Shown here piece by piece: positions 16,481 through 25,190 of a stretch of 64,000 bases of DNA. The DNA is taken from the NCBI GenBank assembly GCA_038230735.1, contig JBBRMR010000011.1:29026-93025 (forward strand), given 5' to 3'. Each line of letters opens with the position of its first letter. Positions within the stretch are counted from its first letter, which is position 1. The position numbers and the translations under genes were made by a program. The notes beneath the pieces were generated by a model. The model was not told where the DNA came from, did not search any database, and saw nothing but the letters and a program-made list of their open reading frames with translations. The DNA is from Arcicella sp038230735 (lineage in GTDB: Bacteria; Bacteroidota; Bacteroidia; Cytophagales; Spirosomataceae).

Positions 16481-18388
16481 ATGTCTAAAAACAATAAATC
16501 TCAAAAGAAACAAGTCTTAGTTTCTCAAAACCCTATTAATCAGCCGATTAATACTAAAAATATTGATTCTAAAACTACCCCAAGCTACGGAAAATGGCTC
16601 GCTATGGGCGTTTTAATTATCTCACTTTTCGTGGCTTTTTCGGGTGGATTTGATAATCAATTCGTTGATTGGGATGACCATGTTTATGTAGAAAATGATT
16701 ACCTCGTAACGCAACCCAAAGGTCATTTTGGGGAAGCCTTCAAAAGCCACGTTGCCCTCAATTATCATCCCCTGACGATTGTTTCGATGATGATAAATGC
16801 TGCGATGTCTGGCTCAGACAGTCCGAAGGCATTTATTATTACCAATTTCCTCCTGCATTTGCTCAATACTTTGATGGTTTTTGCCCTCATTATGCTCCTG
16901 ACCAAACGGCGATTATTACCCTCATTCTTTACGGCTTTGCTCTTTGCCATTCACCCCATGCGGGTGGAGTCCGTTACGTGGGTATCTGAACGGAAAGACG
17001 TTTTGTATGGCTTCTTTTTTATTGCGTCATGTATTTCTTATTTGTATTATTTAGATTCTGATAAAAAGACTAAGTATTTGATTATTAGTTTATTATTATT
17101 CATATTATCCTGTTTATCCAAAGCCCAAGCCGTTGTTTTACCCATCGTTTTCTTCTTATTTGATTATTGGCGAGACCGTAAAATTGATACCAAAGCTATC
17201 TTAGAAAAACTGCCTTTTTTAGTATTTTCATTGCTCTTTGGTTTGATTGCGACTAATGTACAAAGCGGAGGAGATTTTCACGGAATGATTCATATTATTG
17301 GCGAACAAAAAACGGCTTTAAATCTTAAAGTTTTTACGATGATGGAGCGAATTCAATACGCTGGTTACGGCTTTTTAATGTATTTCTATCACCTCTTTTT
17401 ACCCTTAAATCTTTGTACGTTTTACCCCTATGAATCCACTGGTTCGAATGTGAAATTTTATTCCGCTGGCGTAGTTTTTACCCTGATTATCATGGGATTA
17501 GCTATTCTTTCGGCTCGTAGAACCAAATTATTTTTCTTCGGAATTGGCTTTTTTGCCGTAACAGTTGCTTTGGTTTTGCAATTCATTTCCGTAGGTGCCG
17601 CCATCATGGCAGACCGTTATACGTATATTCCTTACATCGGACTATTTTTCGTTTTGGCGATGGTCATTGATAAATTGGCAGAACGTAATCAATCGCTCAA
17701 ACAAGTGGTATGGGTTGTGGCATTTGCCTTTGCGGCTTTTTGCTTGTATCTGACTCGACAACAGGTCGAAACTTGGCAAAATACGGGTACGTTATTCGGA
17801 CAAATTATCAAACTTTATCCCAACGATTACCGTGCCTATTATACTTACGGAAAGTACGTGGGAGAGAAAGAAGGTAAATTAGATGAATCTATCGCTGCCA
17901 ATTTAAAAGCCATTGAATTGGGCTATAAAGACGATGCAGGACCTTGGGAAAATTTAGGAACGGCTTACGGTATAAAAGGCGATACCCAAAAGGCAATCGA
18001 ATATTTTTCGGAAGCAATCAAGCGGGGAGCAAGCACGGGTGAGACGTATATGAATCGAGGAATTGCTTACTTTAATGTCAATCAACCAGCCCAAGCATTG
18101 CCCGATTTTGAGAAGTCTTTGACCATGAAAAATGAGAAATCCACACAATCAAGAGGCTTTTTAGCCACGGCATATTTGGCAACGGGTAATGCACAGAAAG
18201 CATTAGAAAACTTCAATCAAGTGATTGACAAAGAGGGTAGTATAGACCCCGTTCATGTATATAATCGTGGTTTGAGCAAGCAATCTTTGGGTGATAAAAC
18301 GGGGGCAATTTCAGACTTCAAAAAAGCGTTATCTTTACAACCAAATTATGAAGCGGCGAAGAAAAGCCTTTTATCAGTGACCAATTGA
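16481..18388 (+). CDS. polytopic GT-C-like membrane protein with TPR repeats
   Basis: 635 residues. A short polar N-terminus (KNNKSQKKQ) is followed by about 11-12 TM helices to roughly residue 435, with a large first periplasmic loop (FDNQFVDWDDHVYVENDYLV) whose DD resembles the acidic motif of GT-C glycosyltransferases such as O-mannosyltransferases. SVTWVSERKDVLYG and YHLFLPLNLCTFYPY are typical of TMTC-like bacterial proteins. The C-terminus (about 450-635) is a run of TPR motifs (PWENLGTAYGIKGDTQKAIEYFSEAI and others). Likely transfers sugar to protein or envelope polymer; inference. A GTG at 16451 extends 10 codons but starts inside a palindromic repeat, so ATG 16481 is preferred. Confidence 0.8.
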   Translation: MSKNNKSQKKQVLVSQNPINQPINTKNIDSKTTPSYGKWLAMGVLIISLFVAFSGGFDNQFVDWDDHVYVENDYLVTQPKGHFGEAFKSHVALNYHPLTIVSMMINAAMSGSDSPKAFIITNFLLHLLNTLMVFALIMLLTKRRLLPSFFTALLFAIHPMRVESVTWVSERKDVLYGFFFIASCISYLYYLDSDKKTKYLIISLLLFILSCLSKAQAVVLPIVFFLFDYWRDRKIDTKAILEKLPFLVFSLLFGLIATNVQSGGDFHGMIHIIGEQKTALNLKVFTMMERIQYAGYGFLMYFYHLFLPLNLCTFYPYESTGSNVKFYSAGVVFTLIIMGLAILSARRTKLFFFGIGFFAVTVALVLQFISVGAAIMADRYTYIPYIGLFFVLAMVIDKLAERNQSLKQVVWVVAFAFAAFCLYLTRQQVETWQNTGTLFGQIIKLYPNDYRAYYTYGKYVGEKEGKLDESIAANLKAIELGYKDDAGPWENLGTAYGIKGDTQKAIEYFSEAIKRGASTGETYMNRGIAYFNVNQPAQALPDFEKSLTMKNEKSTQSRGFLATAYLATGNAQKALENFNQVIDKEGSIDPVHVYNRGLSKQSLGDKTGAISDFKKALSLQPNYEAAKKSLLSVTN

Positions 18389-18465
18389 CAGTTATCAGCC
18401 GTTTACTCAATTCAATAGCATAAATACTAACCATTAATCGTTGTTATAACGAATCCTTAAAATTG

Positions 18466-19590
18466 ATGAAAACAAAACTAAATCATAAAAACAATAGTCG
18501 GAAACCGCAGCGTGGTCGAAAATTGATTTTCTCTACCTTCTTTGTCCTATTTTCTTTACTCTACATAAGCCCCAGTTTTTCACAAAACTTCTTCACAAAC
18601 CTGTTTAAAGGCAATGGTTCGAAGCGAAAGAGTAATTTTGAGCAACATTCAGATATTTCTCTGGGTATCGGTACGTCCAATTATTATGGTGATATTGCTC
18701 CTTTCAGTCGTCCCATTCAATCGACTTTGCAAAATATCCGTTGGAATGCCTCCTTCAATTATACCCGTCATTTTTCGCCCCATTTGAGTGGACGAATAGG
18801 TTTTACATGGGCAAGAATATCGGCAGATGATAATAAATTTGAAGGTATGCCAGGACTTGACCAATTGTATATGCGAAACGTCCATTTTAGAAATGATGTC
18901 AAGGAATTAGCCGTTACGGGAATTTATAATTTCATCCCTCAATCACGAAGTTTTCGGAATCGTGAGAAGCTAAGTCCCTACGTATTCGCTGGAATCGCTG
19001 TTTTTCATCATAATCCAGAAGCAAAAGTACCCACAGATTATGCAGGTTCAGAGGCTTCACCAGGTGAATGGGTAAGCCTGCAACCCCTCGGCACGGAAGG
19101 ACAAGGGTTAAACGGTTATGCTGATCAACCCTATAATCTTGTCAATGTTAGTATTCCTTTTGGCGTAGGTATTCGTTATAAACTAAACCATTATTGGGAC
19201 TTAGGTTTTGAAACGGGGGTGCGATATACTTTTTCAGACCATCTGGATGACGTAGGTGGGTATTATGCCGATATTACCGATTTAGCAAATGCCAATCCAT
19301 TGTCAGCGGTTTTTGGACACCGTGAAAACGAAAAATTTGCGACATTAACTGGCAAAGACCGTGAGGCTTTTGTCAGAAATTATTACGCCACCCAAGGCAC
19401 AAAAGGAAGTCCCCCTAATCCCGCTTTTTTAGATGCTAACCTTTTTCCCTTGAATAGTTTACCTACTTTTGATGGTGCTTTTGGCGAAGGACGTAACAGT
19501 TCTTCCAGATTGAATGATATGTACTTATTAACCAGTTTCCGAATCATTTATCACATCGCTCCGAGTATAAAATGTCCTGTAATTCGGTAA
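18466..19590 (+). CDS. DUF6089-type outer-membrane beta-barrel protein
   Basis: 374 residues. The N-terminal basic stretch is unusually long (NNSRKPQRGRK) before the hydrophobic signal peptide ending SFSQ. The body has DISLGIGTSNYYGDI, VRYTFSDHLDDVGGYYAD and alternating aromatic beta-strands, which match the DUF6089 family of Bacteroidota outer-membrane proteins related to OmpA/OmpW-like barrels. No catalytic motif. A TTG immediately upstream could be read, but the ATG is the natural start. Role unknown; some relatives sit near type IX secretion genes. Confidence 0.8.
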   Translation: MKTKLNHKNNSRKPQRGRKLIFSTFFVLFSLLYISPSFSQNFFTNLFKGNGSKRKSNFEQHSDISLGIGTSNYYGDIAPFSRPIQSTLQNIRWNASFNYTRHFSPHLSGRIGFTWARISADDNKFEGMPGLDQLYMRNVHFRNDVKELAVTGIYNFIPQSRSFRNREKLSPYVFAGIAVFHHNPEAKVPTDYAGSEASPGEWVSLQPLGTEGQGLNGYADQPYNLVNVSIPFGVGIRYKLNHYWDLGFETGVRYTFSDHLDDVGGYYADITDLANANPLSAVFGHRENEKFATLTGKDREAFVRNYYATQGTKGSPPNPAFLDANLFPLNSLPTFDGAFGEGRNSSSRLNDMYLLTSFRIIYHIAPSIKCPVIR

Positions 19591-19616
19591 AAGGGCAAAA
19601 ATAATTTGCCTTTCTG
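19591..19616 (+). terminator. short terminator after DUF6089 gene
   Basis: AAGGGCAAA (19591-19599) can pair with TTTGCCTTT (19605-19613) around AATAA, directly after the stop codon, followed by TTTCTG. Modest stem. Confidence 0.5.
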
Positions 19617-19685
19617 CTCAGTTTTTGCTAACTTAGTTTGATGACCAAACAGTCAATCAATCACCAAATTAGCAACAGATAAACC

Positions 19686-21935
19686 GTGCAAGCCGTAGCA
19701 ATTGATTTAGAACAGGAAAGAAAGGAAATTCTCAAACGGTACAGAAAATTACTGAATACCGCCCGCCCATATCTTCAAGATGATGATGCCAAACTAATTA
19801 AAAAAGCCTTTTTGATGTCGGCAGATGCTCACAAAGATATGAGGCGGAAATCGGGTGAACCTTATATTTATCACCCCATTGCCGTTGCTCAAATCTGTGT
19901 GGAAGAAATTGGCTTGGGTCCCACCTCGGTCATGTGTGCTTTGCTACATGATGTTGTGGAGGATACGGAAGTCAGTTTAGACGAAATTGAAGTGGGTTTT
20001 GGAAAAAGTGTTCGTAAAATCATTGACGGACTCACCAAAATTTCGGGCGTATTTGACTACGGCAGTTCGCAACAAGCCGAGAATTTTCGGAAGATGCTAC
20101 TTACGCTTTCTGATGATATTCGGGTTATCCTCATTAAACTTGCCGACCGTCTGCACAATATGCGGACTTTGGGAAGTATGCCCCGAGATAAACAACTCAA
20201 AATTGCCTCCGAAACTTTCTATTTATACGCTCCATTGGCTCACCGCTTAGGTTTGCACGCCATCAAGTCTGAATTGGAAGACCTCTGTTTGAAATATACC
20301 GAACCCGAATCTTACAAAGATATTGCCCGAAAATTGAAAGAAACCAAAACTTCACGGGAGAATTTTATTCAAAATTTTATCAAACCCATTGAAAAAGATT
20401 TGGATAAAATGGAGGTTAAATACGTCATCAAAGGTCGTCCGAAATCTATATATTCGATTTATAATAAACTCAAAAAGCAAAATACGCAGTTCGAAGACAT
20501 TTATGACCTTTTTGCGGTTCGGGTTGTTTTGGATGTGCCAAAAGAACAAGAAAAATCAGCTTGTTGGGCGGTTTATTCCATGGTTACCGACCATTATAAT
20601 CCCAATCCCGACCGACTGAAAGACTGGATTTCTAACCCCAAATCAAACGGTTATGAGTCTCTCCATACTACCGTAATGAGTTCGTCGGGTAAGCGTGGGC
20701 GTTGGGTGGAAGTACAGATTCGGACAACTCGCATGGACGAAATTGCGGAGAAAGGTTTTGCCGCCCATTGGAAATATAAAGGCAACGATACCCGAACCAA
20801 CACCGCTTTTGAATCATGGTTGAGCCAAATTAGGGAGACCTTGGATTCTAACGATAAATCTCAATCAGCGGTAGATTTAGTGGATGATATTCGGAGTAGT
20901 TTATACAATGAAGAAGTATTCGTTTATACGCCAAAAGGGAAATTAGTAGTGCTAAAAGACGGAGCAACGGCTCTGGATTTTGCTTTTGAAATCCATACAG
21001 AAGTGGGGGCAAGGTGCATTGGGGCGAAGGTCAATAATCGTTTAGTACCATTGAGCTATAAACTCAAAACGGGGGATATTATTGAATGTATGACTTCGCC
21101 GAGGCAAAAACCTTCGGAAGATTGGTTGCAGTTTGTGGTTACGACCAAAGCCAAATCTCGGATTAAGGATTATATCAAAGAAGCCAATAAATCGCACGTG
21201 ATTATGGGCAAAGATATGATTGAACATCGGCTGAAAGTTTTGGGAATTTCGCCCCTGACTTTGGAGGTAACCAATCAGCTCCGAGCCTATTACAACGCCA
21301 AAGATTCCAACGATTTATTTTACCGTTTTGGCAAAGGATATATTCAATTAGACGAGCTAAAACGCTGGAAATCAGCCCGTGAAGCTCACGAAAGAAAGCA
21401 GGAAGCCAAGTCTATCAAAGAACCTTTGAGCGACACAAAAGGCGTGATGAAGGAGTTGAAAAAACAGCACGGCGACAAAAAAAATGCCGATGCCCTGTTG
21501 ATTGGCGAAGACATGGACAGGGTAGATTATACCCTTGCCAAATGCTGTAATCCCATTGCGGGCGATGATGTTTTTGGCTTTGTAACCATCAACGAAGGCA
21601 TCAAAATTCATAGAACCTCCTGCCCAAATGCTACTGAACTACTTTCCAGACACGGTGATAGAGTAATGAAAGCATTTTGGACGAGCCAAGTTTCGATGTC
21701 GTTTGTGGCAAATTTAGTGATTAGAGGAACGGACAGAATGGGCTTAATGAATGATGTTACCAGACTGATTTCTCAGGAATTACAAGTAAATATTCAAAGC
21801 CTTTCAATTGGGGTAAAAGAAGGGATTTTTGAAGGACAAATAGCCCTAATGGTTCACGATACCAGCCATTTAGAAACGCTTGTGAACTCTTTGGAATTGA
21901 TTGAGGGGGTGATTGAGGTGGAGAGACATGGGTAA
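19686..21935 (+). CDS. bifunctional (p)ppGpp synthetase/hydrolase, RelA/SpoT family
   Basis: 749 residues. HD hydrolase domain (about 30-200) retains LLHDVVEDTE, the metal HD pair, and KLADRLHNMRTL. The synthetase domain (about 235-365) has IKGRPKSIYSIYNKLKK and NPKSNGYESLHTTV. A TGS domain (about 405-470, EEVFVYTPKGKLVVLKDGATALDF) and a C-terminal ACT domain complete the Rel/SpoT architecture. Because both catalytic halves keep key residues it probably makes and degrades the alarmone, governing the stringent response. The start is GTG at 19686: an in-frame ATG at 19641 is followed by a stop. Stands alone, 150 bp from fur. Confidence 0.96.
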   Translation: MQAVAIDLEQERKEILKRYRKLLNTARPYLQDDDAKLIKKAFLMSADAHKDMRRKSGEPYIYHPIAVAQICVEEIGLGPTSVMCALLHDVVEDTEVSLDEIEVGFGKSVRKIIDGLTKISGVFDYGSSQQAENFRKMLLTLSDDIRVILIKLADRLHNMRTLGSMPRDKQLKIASETFYLYAPLAHRLGLHAIKSELEDLCLKYTEPESYKDIARKLKETKTSRENFIQNFIKPIEKDLDKMEVKYVIKGRPKSIYSIYNKLKKQNTQFEDIYDLFAVRVVLDVPKEQEKSACWAVYSMVTDHYNPNPDRLKDWISNPKSNGYESLHTTVMSSSGKRGRWVEVQIRTTRMDEIAEKGFAAHWKYKGNDTRTNTAFESWLSQIRETLDSNDKSQSAVDLVDDIRSSLYNEEVFVYTPKGKLVVLKDGATALDFAFEIHTEVGARCIGAKVNNRLVPLSYKLKTGDIIECMTSPRQKPSEDWLQFVVTTKAKSRIKDYIKEANKSHVIMGKDMIEHRLKVLGISPLTLEVTNQLRAYYNAKDSNDLFYRFGKGYIQLDELKRWKSAREAHERKQEAKSIKEPLSDTKGVMKELKKQHGDKKNADALLIGEDMDRVDYTLAKCCNPIAGDDVFGFVTINEGIKIHRTSCPNATELLSRHGDRVMKAFWTSQVSMSFVANLVIRGTDRMGLMNDVTRLISQELQVNIQSLSIGVKEGIFEGQIALMVHDTSHLETLVNSLELIEGVIEVERHG

Positions 21936-22035
21936 AAATCAATATTCCATCTGATATTTTGAATAAAATTGTTTTACTTTGTGTTATAATATAGAATTAG
22001 TCCAAATTAAAGAAAGGATTACCGTTTCATAAAAT

Positions 22036-22530
22036 ATGCAGCCACAATCGAACATAGATTCAGTTAAAAAAATATTCACGGCGTATCTCGAAAATCGAGG
22101 TCTCCGCAAAACTCCTGAACGCTTTGCCATTTTGGAGGAAATATACTCTCGTGATGACCATTTTGATGTAGAAGAATTGTATATTTCGATGAAAAATAAG
22201 AAATATCAGGTTTCACGAGCCACGGTTTATAATACTTTGGATGTGTTAGTGGAATGTGATTTAGTAACTAAACACCAGTTCGGAGGGAATCAGGCACAAT
22301 ACGAAAAATCCTATGGTCGTAAACAACATGACCACTTGATATGTACTGATTGTCATCACGTTACAGAATTTTGCGACCCACGAGTACAGGGAATTCAGAA
22401 TATGGTGGGTGAAATGTTACAATTCAACGTCATGCACCATTCCTTAATTTTTTATGGCTCATGCACCAAAACGGATTGTGAACATAAAAAGGCAATTTTG
22501 GCGGATATTGCGGTGCATGGGGAAAGGTAA
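22036..22530 (+). CDS. Fur-family transcriptional regulator
   Basis: 164 residues: N-terminal winged helix (LRKTPERFAILEEIYSRDDHFDVEELY, RATVYNTLDVLVECDLV) and metal-binding C-terminal half with HDHLICTDCHHVTEFCDPR and a second Cys pair CTKTDCEHK, so the structural zinc CxxC...CxxxxC arrangement is intact. It could be Fur, PerR or Zur; the sequence does not decide. GTTATAATATAGAATTA upstream (about 21983-22000) resembles the AT-rich palindromic boxes used by this family and could be an autoregulatory site. It converges on the DUF3299-FtsX-ABC genes, with a shared bidirectional terminator between. Confidence 0.9.
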   Translation: MQPQSNIDSVKKIFTAYLENRGLRKTPERFAILEEIYSRDDHFDVEELYISMKNKKYQVSRATVYNTLDVLVECDLVTKHQFGGNQAQYEKSYGRKQHDHLICTDCHHVTEFCDPRVQGIQNMVGEMLQFNVMHHSLIFYGSCTKTDCEHKKAILADIAVHGER

Positions 22531-22544
22531 TATAAAAATCGCAA

Positions 22545-22565
22545 AGTGCTAAGTCATAAGTCGTA
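22545..22565. repeat. short heptanucleotide array after fur
   Basis: Three units with core AAGT at 7-nt spacing (AAGTGCT, AAGTCAT, AAGTCGT, starting near 22545), between the fur stop and the terminator. Confidence 0.55.
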
Positions 22566-22606
22566 AAAAATGCTAATCCATTCATAAAGAACAGATTAGC
22601 ATTTTT
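22566..22606. terminator. bidirectional terminator between fur and DUF3299 gene
   Basis: AAATGCTAATC (about 22568-22578) pairs with GATTAGCATTT (22594-22604) across a 15-nt loop; A-run on the left and T-run on the right make it usable on both strands, for the convergent genes. Confidence 0.85.
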
Positions 22607-22628
22607 ATTTGGCAGTAAATCATAAATT

Positions 22629-23108
22629 CTACTCAATCATATCAGCATCGTCCAAGATATAATTCATCTCATAAATATCGTCGGCATTGAGTTTTAGTTT
22701 GCCTGTGAAGGTGTGCATTTCATCGGTTTTATACTTTCTCACTTCGCTTTTCTTGGGTTTCAGCGACATCACCGATTCTGGACCTGCTCCGCCACAAAAG
22801 AAACATTGGCTATACGGAAACGCTGATAACACGTACATATTGGTAGCTACATCCACAGGTATCACGTAGCCTTTGATGATGACTTCTTTATTTTCCAATT
22901 TTTTCAGAGGAACGCCAAAAGTTGGATATAGCATAAAAATAGACTCTTGCGGATACCATTTTTTCTTGAAAGAAACATCCTTCAACATATCCCAAGTCAG
23001 TTTTTCAGCGGGAAGTCCATTTGTTGAATTATTGTATTGTGAAGATTGCTTTGCTGAAATAAAAGTTGTCAGTATTAAGCCTAATGCGAATAATGCGTTG
23101 ATTTTCAT
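22629..23108 (-). CDS. exported DUF3299-like protein
   Basis: 159 residues with a signal peptide (to about residue 19). The body has LENKEVIIKGYVIPVDV and YSQCFFCGGAGPESVM, matching the DUF3299 pattern (strand with GYVVP, then a Cys-rich C..CGG..P motif); the three cysteines could bind metal. In Vibrio, I recall DUF3299-type proteins with an FtsX permease and an ABC ATPase in the Zrg zinc-uptake locus. Here it follows exactly such a permease and ATPase on the same strand (76 bp away), supporting a shared transport task. The metal role is inference. Confidence 0.65.
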   Translation of the reverse strand: MKINALFALGLILTTFISAKQSSQYNNSTNGLPAEKLTWDMLKDVSFKKKWYPQESIFMLYPTFGVPLKKLENKEVIIKGYVIPVDVATNMYVLSAFPYSQCFFCGGAGPESVMSLKPKKSEVRKYKTDEMHTFTGKLKLNADDIYEMNYILDDADMIE

Positions 23109-23184
23109 GTGTTTATGTTTTCTATTTAGTTGATGCTTTTTTACAAATTACGGCTTAGCAAGCCTTGTGACAATTCATCCAAAT

Positions 23185-24429
23185 TTACTCATCCGCCAAA
23201 GTCCTGGAAATATCTATCTTATAAATGCCCAAAGATGGAATGGCTGCTGCTAATAATCCAATGAATAATGCTCCCAAAAATAACCAAAATTCTTCCGTCA
23301 GCAAAGATAAAACGTTGAAGTCGTAATGAAAATTTTGTTCTACATTTTCTGACATAATCCAAAGCCCTAATCTACTCAAAAATATCCCCACCACAAAGCC
23401 TATCACACTGATTATCAGACCCTCCATTAACAATAGAAAGAACAATTTTGTTCGGCTTGCTCCCATCGAAAGCATTAATGCCATTTCATATTTACGTTCT
23501 TTCAAGGAATTATACAAAGATACAAAAACGCTCAGTCCAGACACGATAATTATCACTAACGCAATCAATTTCAAAGCATCAATTCCAAAACCCATCAAAG
23601 CAAATAAACGGTTGATTTCAATGGCTGGCGTGGCGGTTTGCATCGTTGAATTTAGGTTAATGCTCCTTGCCATCATCATACCCATAGCAGGATTTCTGAA
23701 TTTTACGAGCATTGAGGTAATTTGTTGGTCTTCGTTATTATGAGTTTCAGAAGATGGATTTTCTTCCAATAATTTTAAGGCGTTTGCACCTTTGCCTTCT
23801 TCTTCGGGTTCATGGCTTTCGTGGACTGCCCAAACGCTTTCTAAGGGCGTAATCATGATTTGGTCGAGGACAGAATTAGTCGTTTTCAGGATTCCTACTA
23901 CCTTAAATTTCTTTTCTTTGTGAGCATCTCCTTCTTCGTTAAAACCATGTTGTGAGGCAAAACTATCCCCAACTTTTAATCCTAAATTTTTGGCAATTTT
24001 TGCCCCTAAAACCACCTCCATTGCCTGTGAAAAGGCTTTCCCTTCGGCAAACTGTGCTTCAAAATGTTCTAAATATTTCTGATTTGAACCCACAATCCGA
24101 TAGCCTTGGTAACTATCTCCCATAGAAAGTGGAATGACAGATTTCACCAAAGGACTACGGGTCAAACGGTTGGCTTCTTCCATCGAAATATTACCCGTGG
24201 GAGCATCAATTTGATAAATACTGGACAAAATCAGTTGCAAAGGACTGCCTTTTGCTCCAATCACCATGTCGATTCCTGCCACATTTCGGGTAAATTTTTC
24301 TTCAATTTGCTTCCCTGCCAACAGTAATAATGAGATAATAGCGATGCCCAAAGACATCAATAAAATGCTCAAAAAACTGGTGAGTGGTTTATCTTTTAAA
24401 TTGCTGGTTGATATTTTTAGTAAGTTCAT
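23185..24429 (-). CDS. ABC transporter permease, FtsX/MacB type
   Basis: 414 residues. MacB-like topology: one N-terminal TM helix (SFLSILLMSLGIAIISLLLLAG), a large extracytoplasmic domain (about 40-290), and three C-terminal TM helices (LKLIALVIIIVSGLSVFVSL, LLLMEGLIISVIGFVVGIF, FWLFLGALFIGLLAA). The external domain carries a His/Glu-rich loop (VHESHEPEEEG) and another (EEGDAHKEKK) that could bind metal. The start overlaps the ATPase stop (ATGA at 24426-24429). With the ATPase it forms a mechanotransmission-type ABC system; DUF3299 follows. Confidence 0.85.
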   Translation of the reverse strand: MNLLKISTSNLKDKPLTSFLSILLMSLGIAIISLLLLAGKQIEEKFTRNVAGIDMVIGAKGSPLQLILSSIYQIDAPTGNISMEEANRLTRSPLVKSVIPLSMGDSYQGYRIVGSNQKYLEHFEAQFAEGKAFSQAMEVVLGAKIAKNLGLKVGDSFASQHGFNEEGDAHKEKKFKVVGILKTTNSVLDQIMITPLESVWAVHESHEPEEEGKGANALKLLEENPSSETHNNEDQQITSMLVKFRNPAMGMMMARSINLNSTMQTATPAIEINRLFALMGFGIDALKLIALVIIIVSGLSVFVSLYNSLKERKYEMALMLSMGASRTKLFFLLLMEGLIISVIGFVVGIFLSRLGLWIMSENVEQNFHYDFNVLSLLTEEFWLFLGALFIGLLAAAIPSLGIYKIDISRTLADE

Positions 24430-25052
24430 AGCTCAATTCTTTTTTCAAATACATCTTTCAATCTTTGGTCGTGGGTAACTACTACTAAACTCGCTCCAAT
24501 TTCTTGGGTTTGTTTTTTTAGTAAGTCAATTACTTTCAGGCAGTTATCATCATCAAGGCTGGATGTTGGTTCGTCGGCTAATATTACGGATGGACTATTC
24601 ATCAAGGCTCTGGCAATGCTCACCCGCTGTTGTTCCCCTTGTGAAAGTTGCGTAGTTTTTTTGCTTAATAAATCCGCAAAACCAAGGCTTTCTGACAAAT
24701 GTTGAGCGGTTTGTCGGGTAGAGGATTTTCCCCCTAAATAATTGGCTAACAACAAGTTATCCATCACCGAAAGCGAATGGACGAAATGCGGTTTTTGGTA
24801 AATAATACCTACATTTTTTGCCCTAAAATCCGCCGCTTGTGCAACGGTTAATTGACTAATTTCTTGATGATTAATTTGAATTTTCCCACCCGTTGGTTTC
24901 AATAAAAGTGCCATCAGGTGCAGGAAAGTGGTTTTTCCCTTGCCCGATTTACCCAAAATAAGCATTGTCTCACGGTCGGCACAGGAGAAATCTGGGAAAG
25001 TAAATCGCTTATCGGATGAATAAGCAAATGTTAGGTTTTGCGTGGCAATCAT
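24426..25052 (-). CDS. ABC transporter ATP-binding protein
   Basis: 208 residues, LolD/MacB-type ATPase. Walker A reads GKSGKGKT, Q-loop YQKPHFVH, signature LSQGEQQRVSIARAL, Walker B VILADEPTSSLDDD, H-loop VVVTHDQRL. The Walker A has Lys where many have Ser (GxSGSGKS), a mild variant. First gene of a three-gene minus-strand unit with the permease and the DUF3299 protein. The upstream spacer is occupied by heptanucleotide arrays, so promoter elements are not clear. Confidence 0.92.
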   Translation of the reverse strand: MIATQNLTFAYSSDKRFTFPDFSCADRETMLILGKSGKGKTTFLHLMALLLKPTGGKIQINHQEISQLTVAQAADFRAKNVGIIYQKPHFVHSLSVMDNLLLANYLGGKSSTRQTAQHLSESLGFADLLSKKTTQLSQGEQQRVSIARALMNSPSVILADEPTSSLDDDNCLKVIDLLKKQTQEIGASLVVVTHDQRLKDVFEKRIEL

Positions 25053-25064
25053 TTTTCTTGGGGG

Positions 25065-25190
25065 TTCACGGTGAACGGTAAAGGGTGAACGGTTGGACGA
25101 TGAAAATTACAACACAAATATATGAAAAAACCGTTTACTTTTTACCGTGAACCTACCGTGTTCCGTTCACCTTTTACCGTTCACCGTGAA
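25065..25190. repeat. two inverted heptanucleotide arrays
   Basis: Array 1 (about 25065-25105) has 7-mers such as TGAACGG and TAAAGGG in strict phase. Array 2 (about 25148-25190) carries the complementary form, GTTCACC and TTTTACC, in the same period. They face each other across about 40 bp of AT-rich DNA and could form one long imperfect hairpin. The end of array 2 is read as the last codons and stop of the AraC gene (VHGER stop). Confidence 0.9.
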
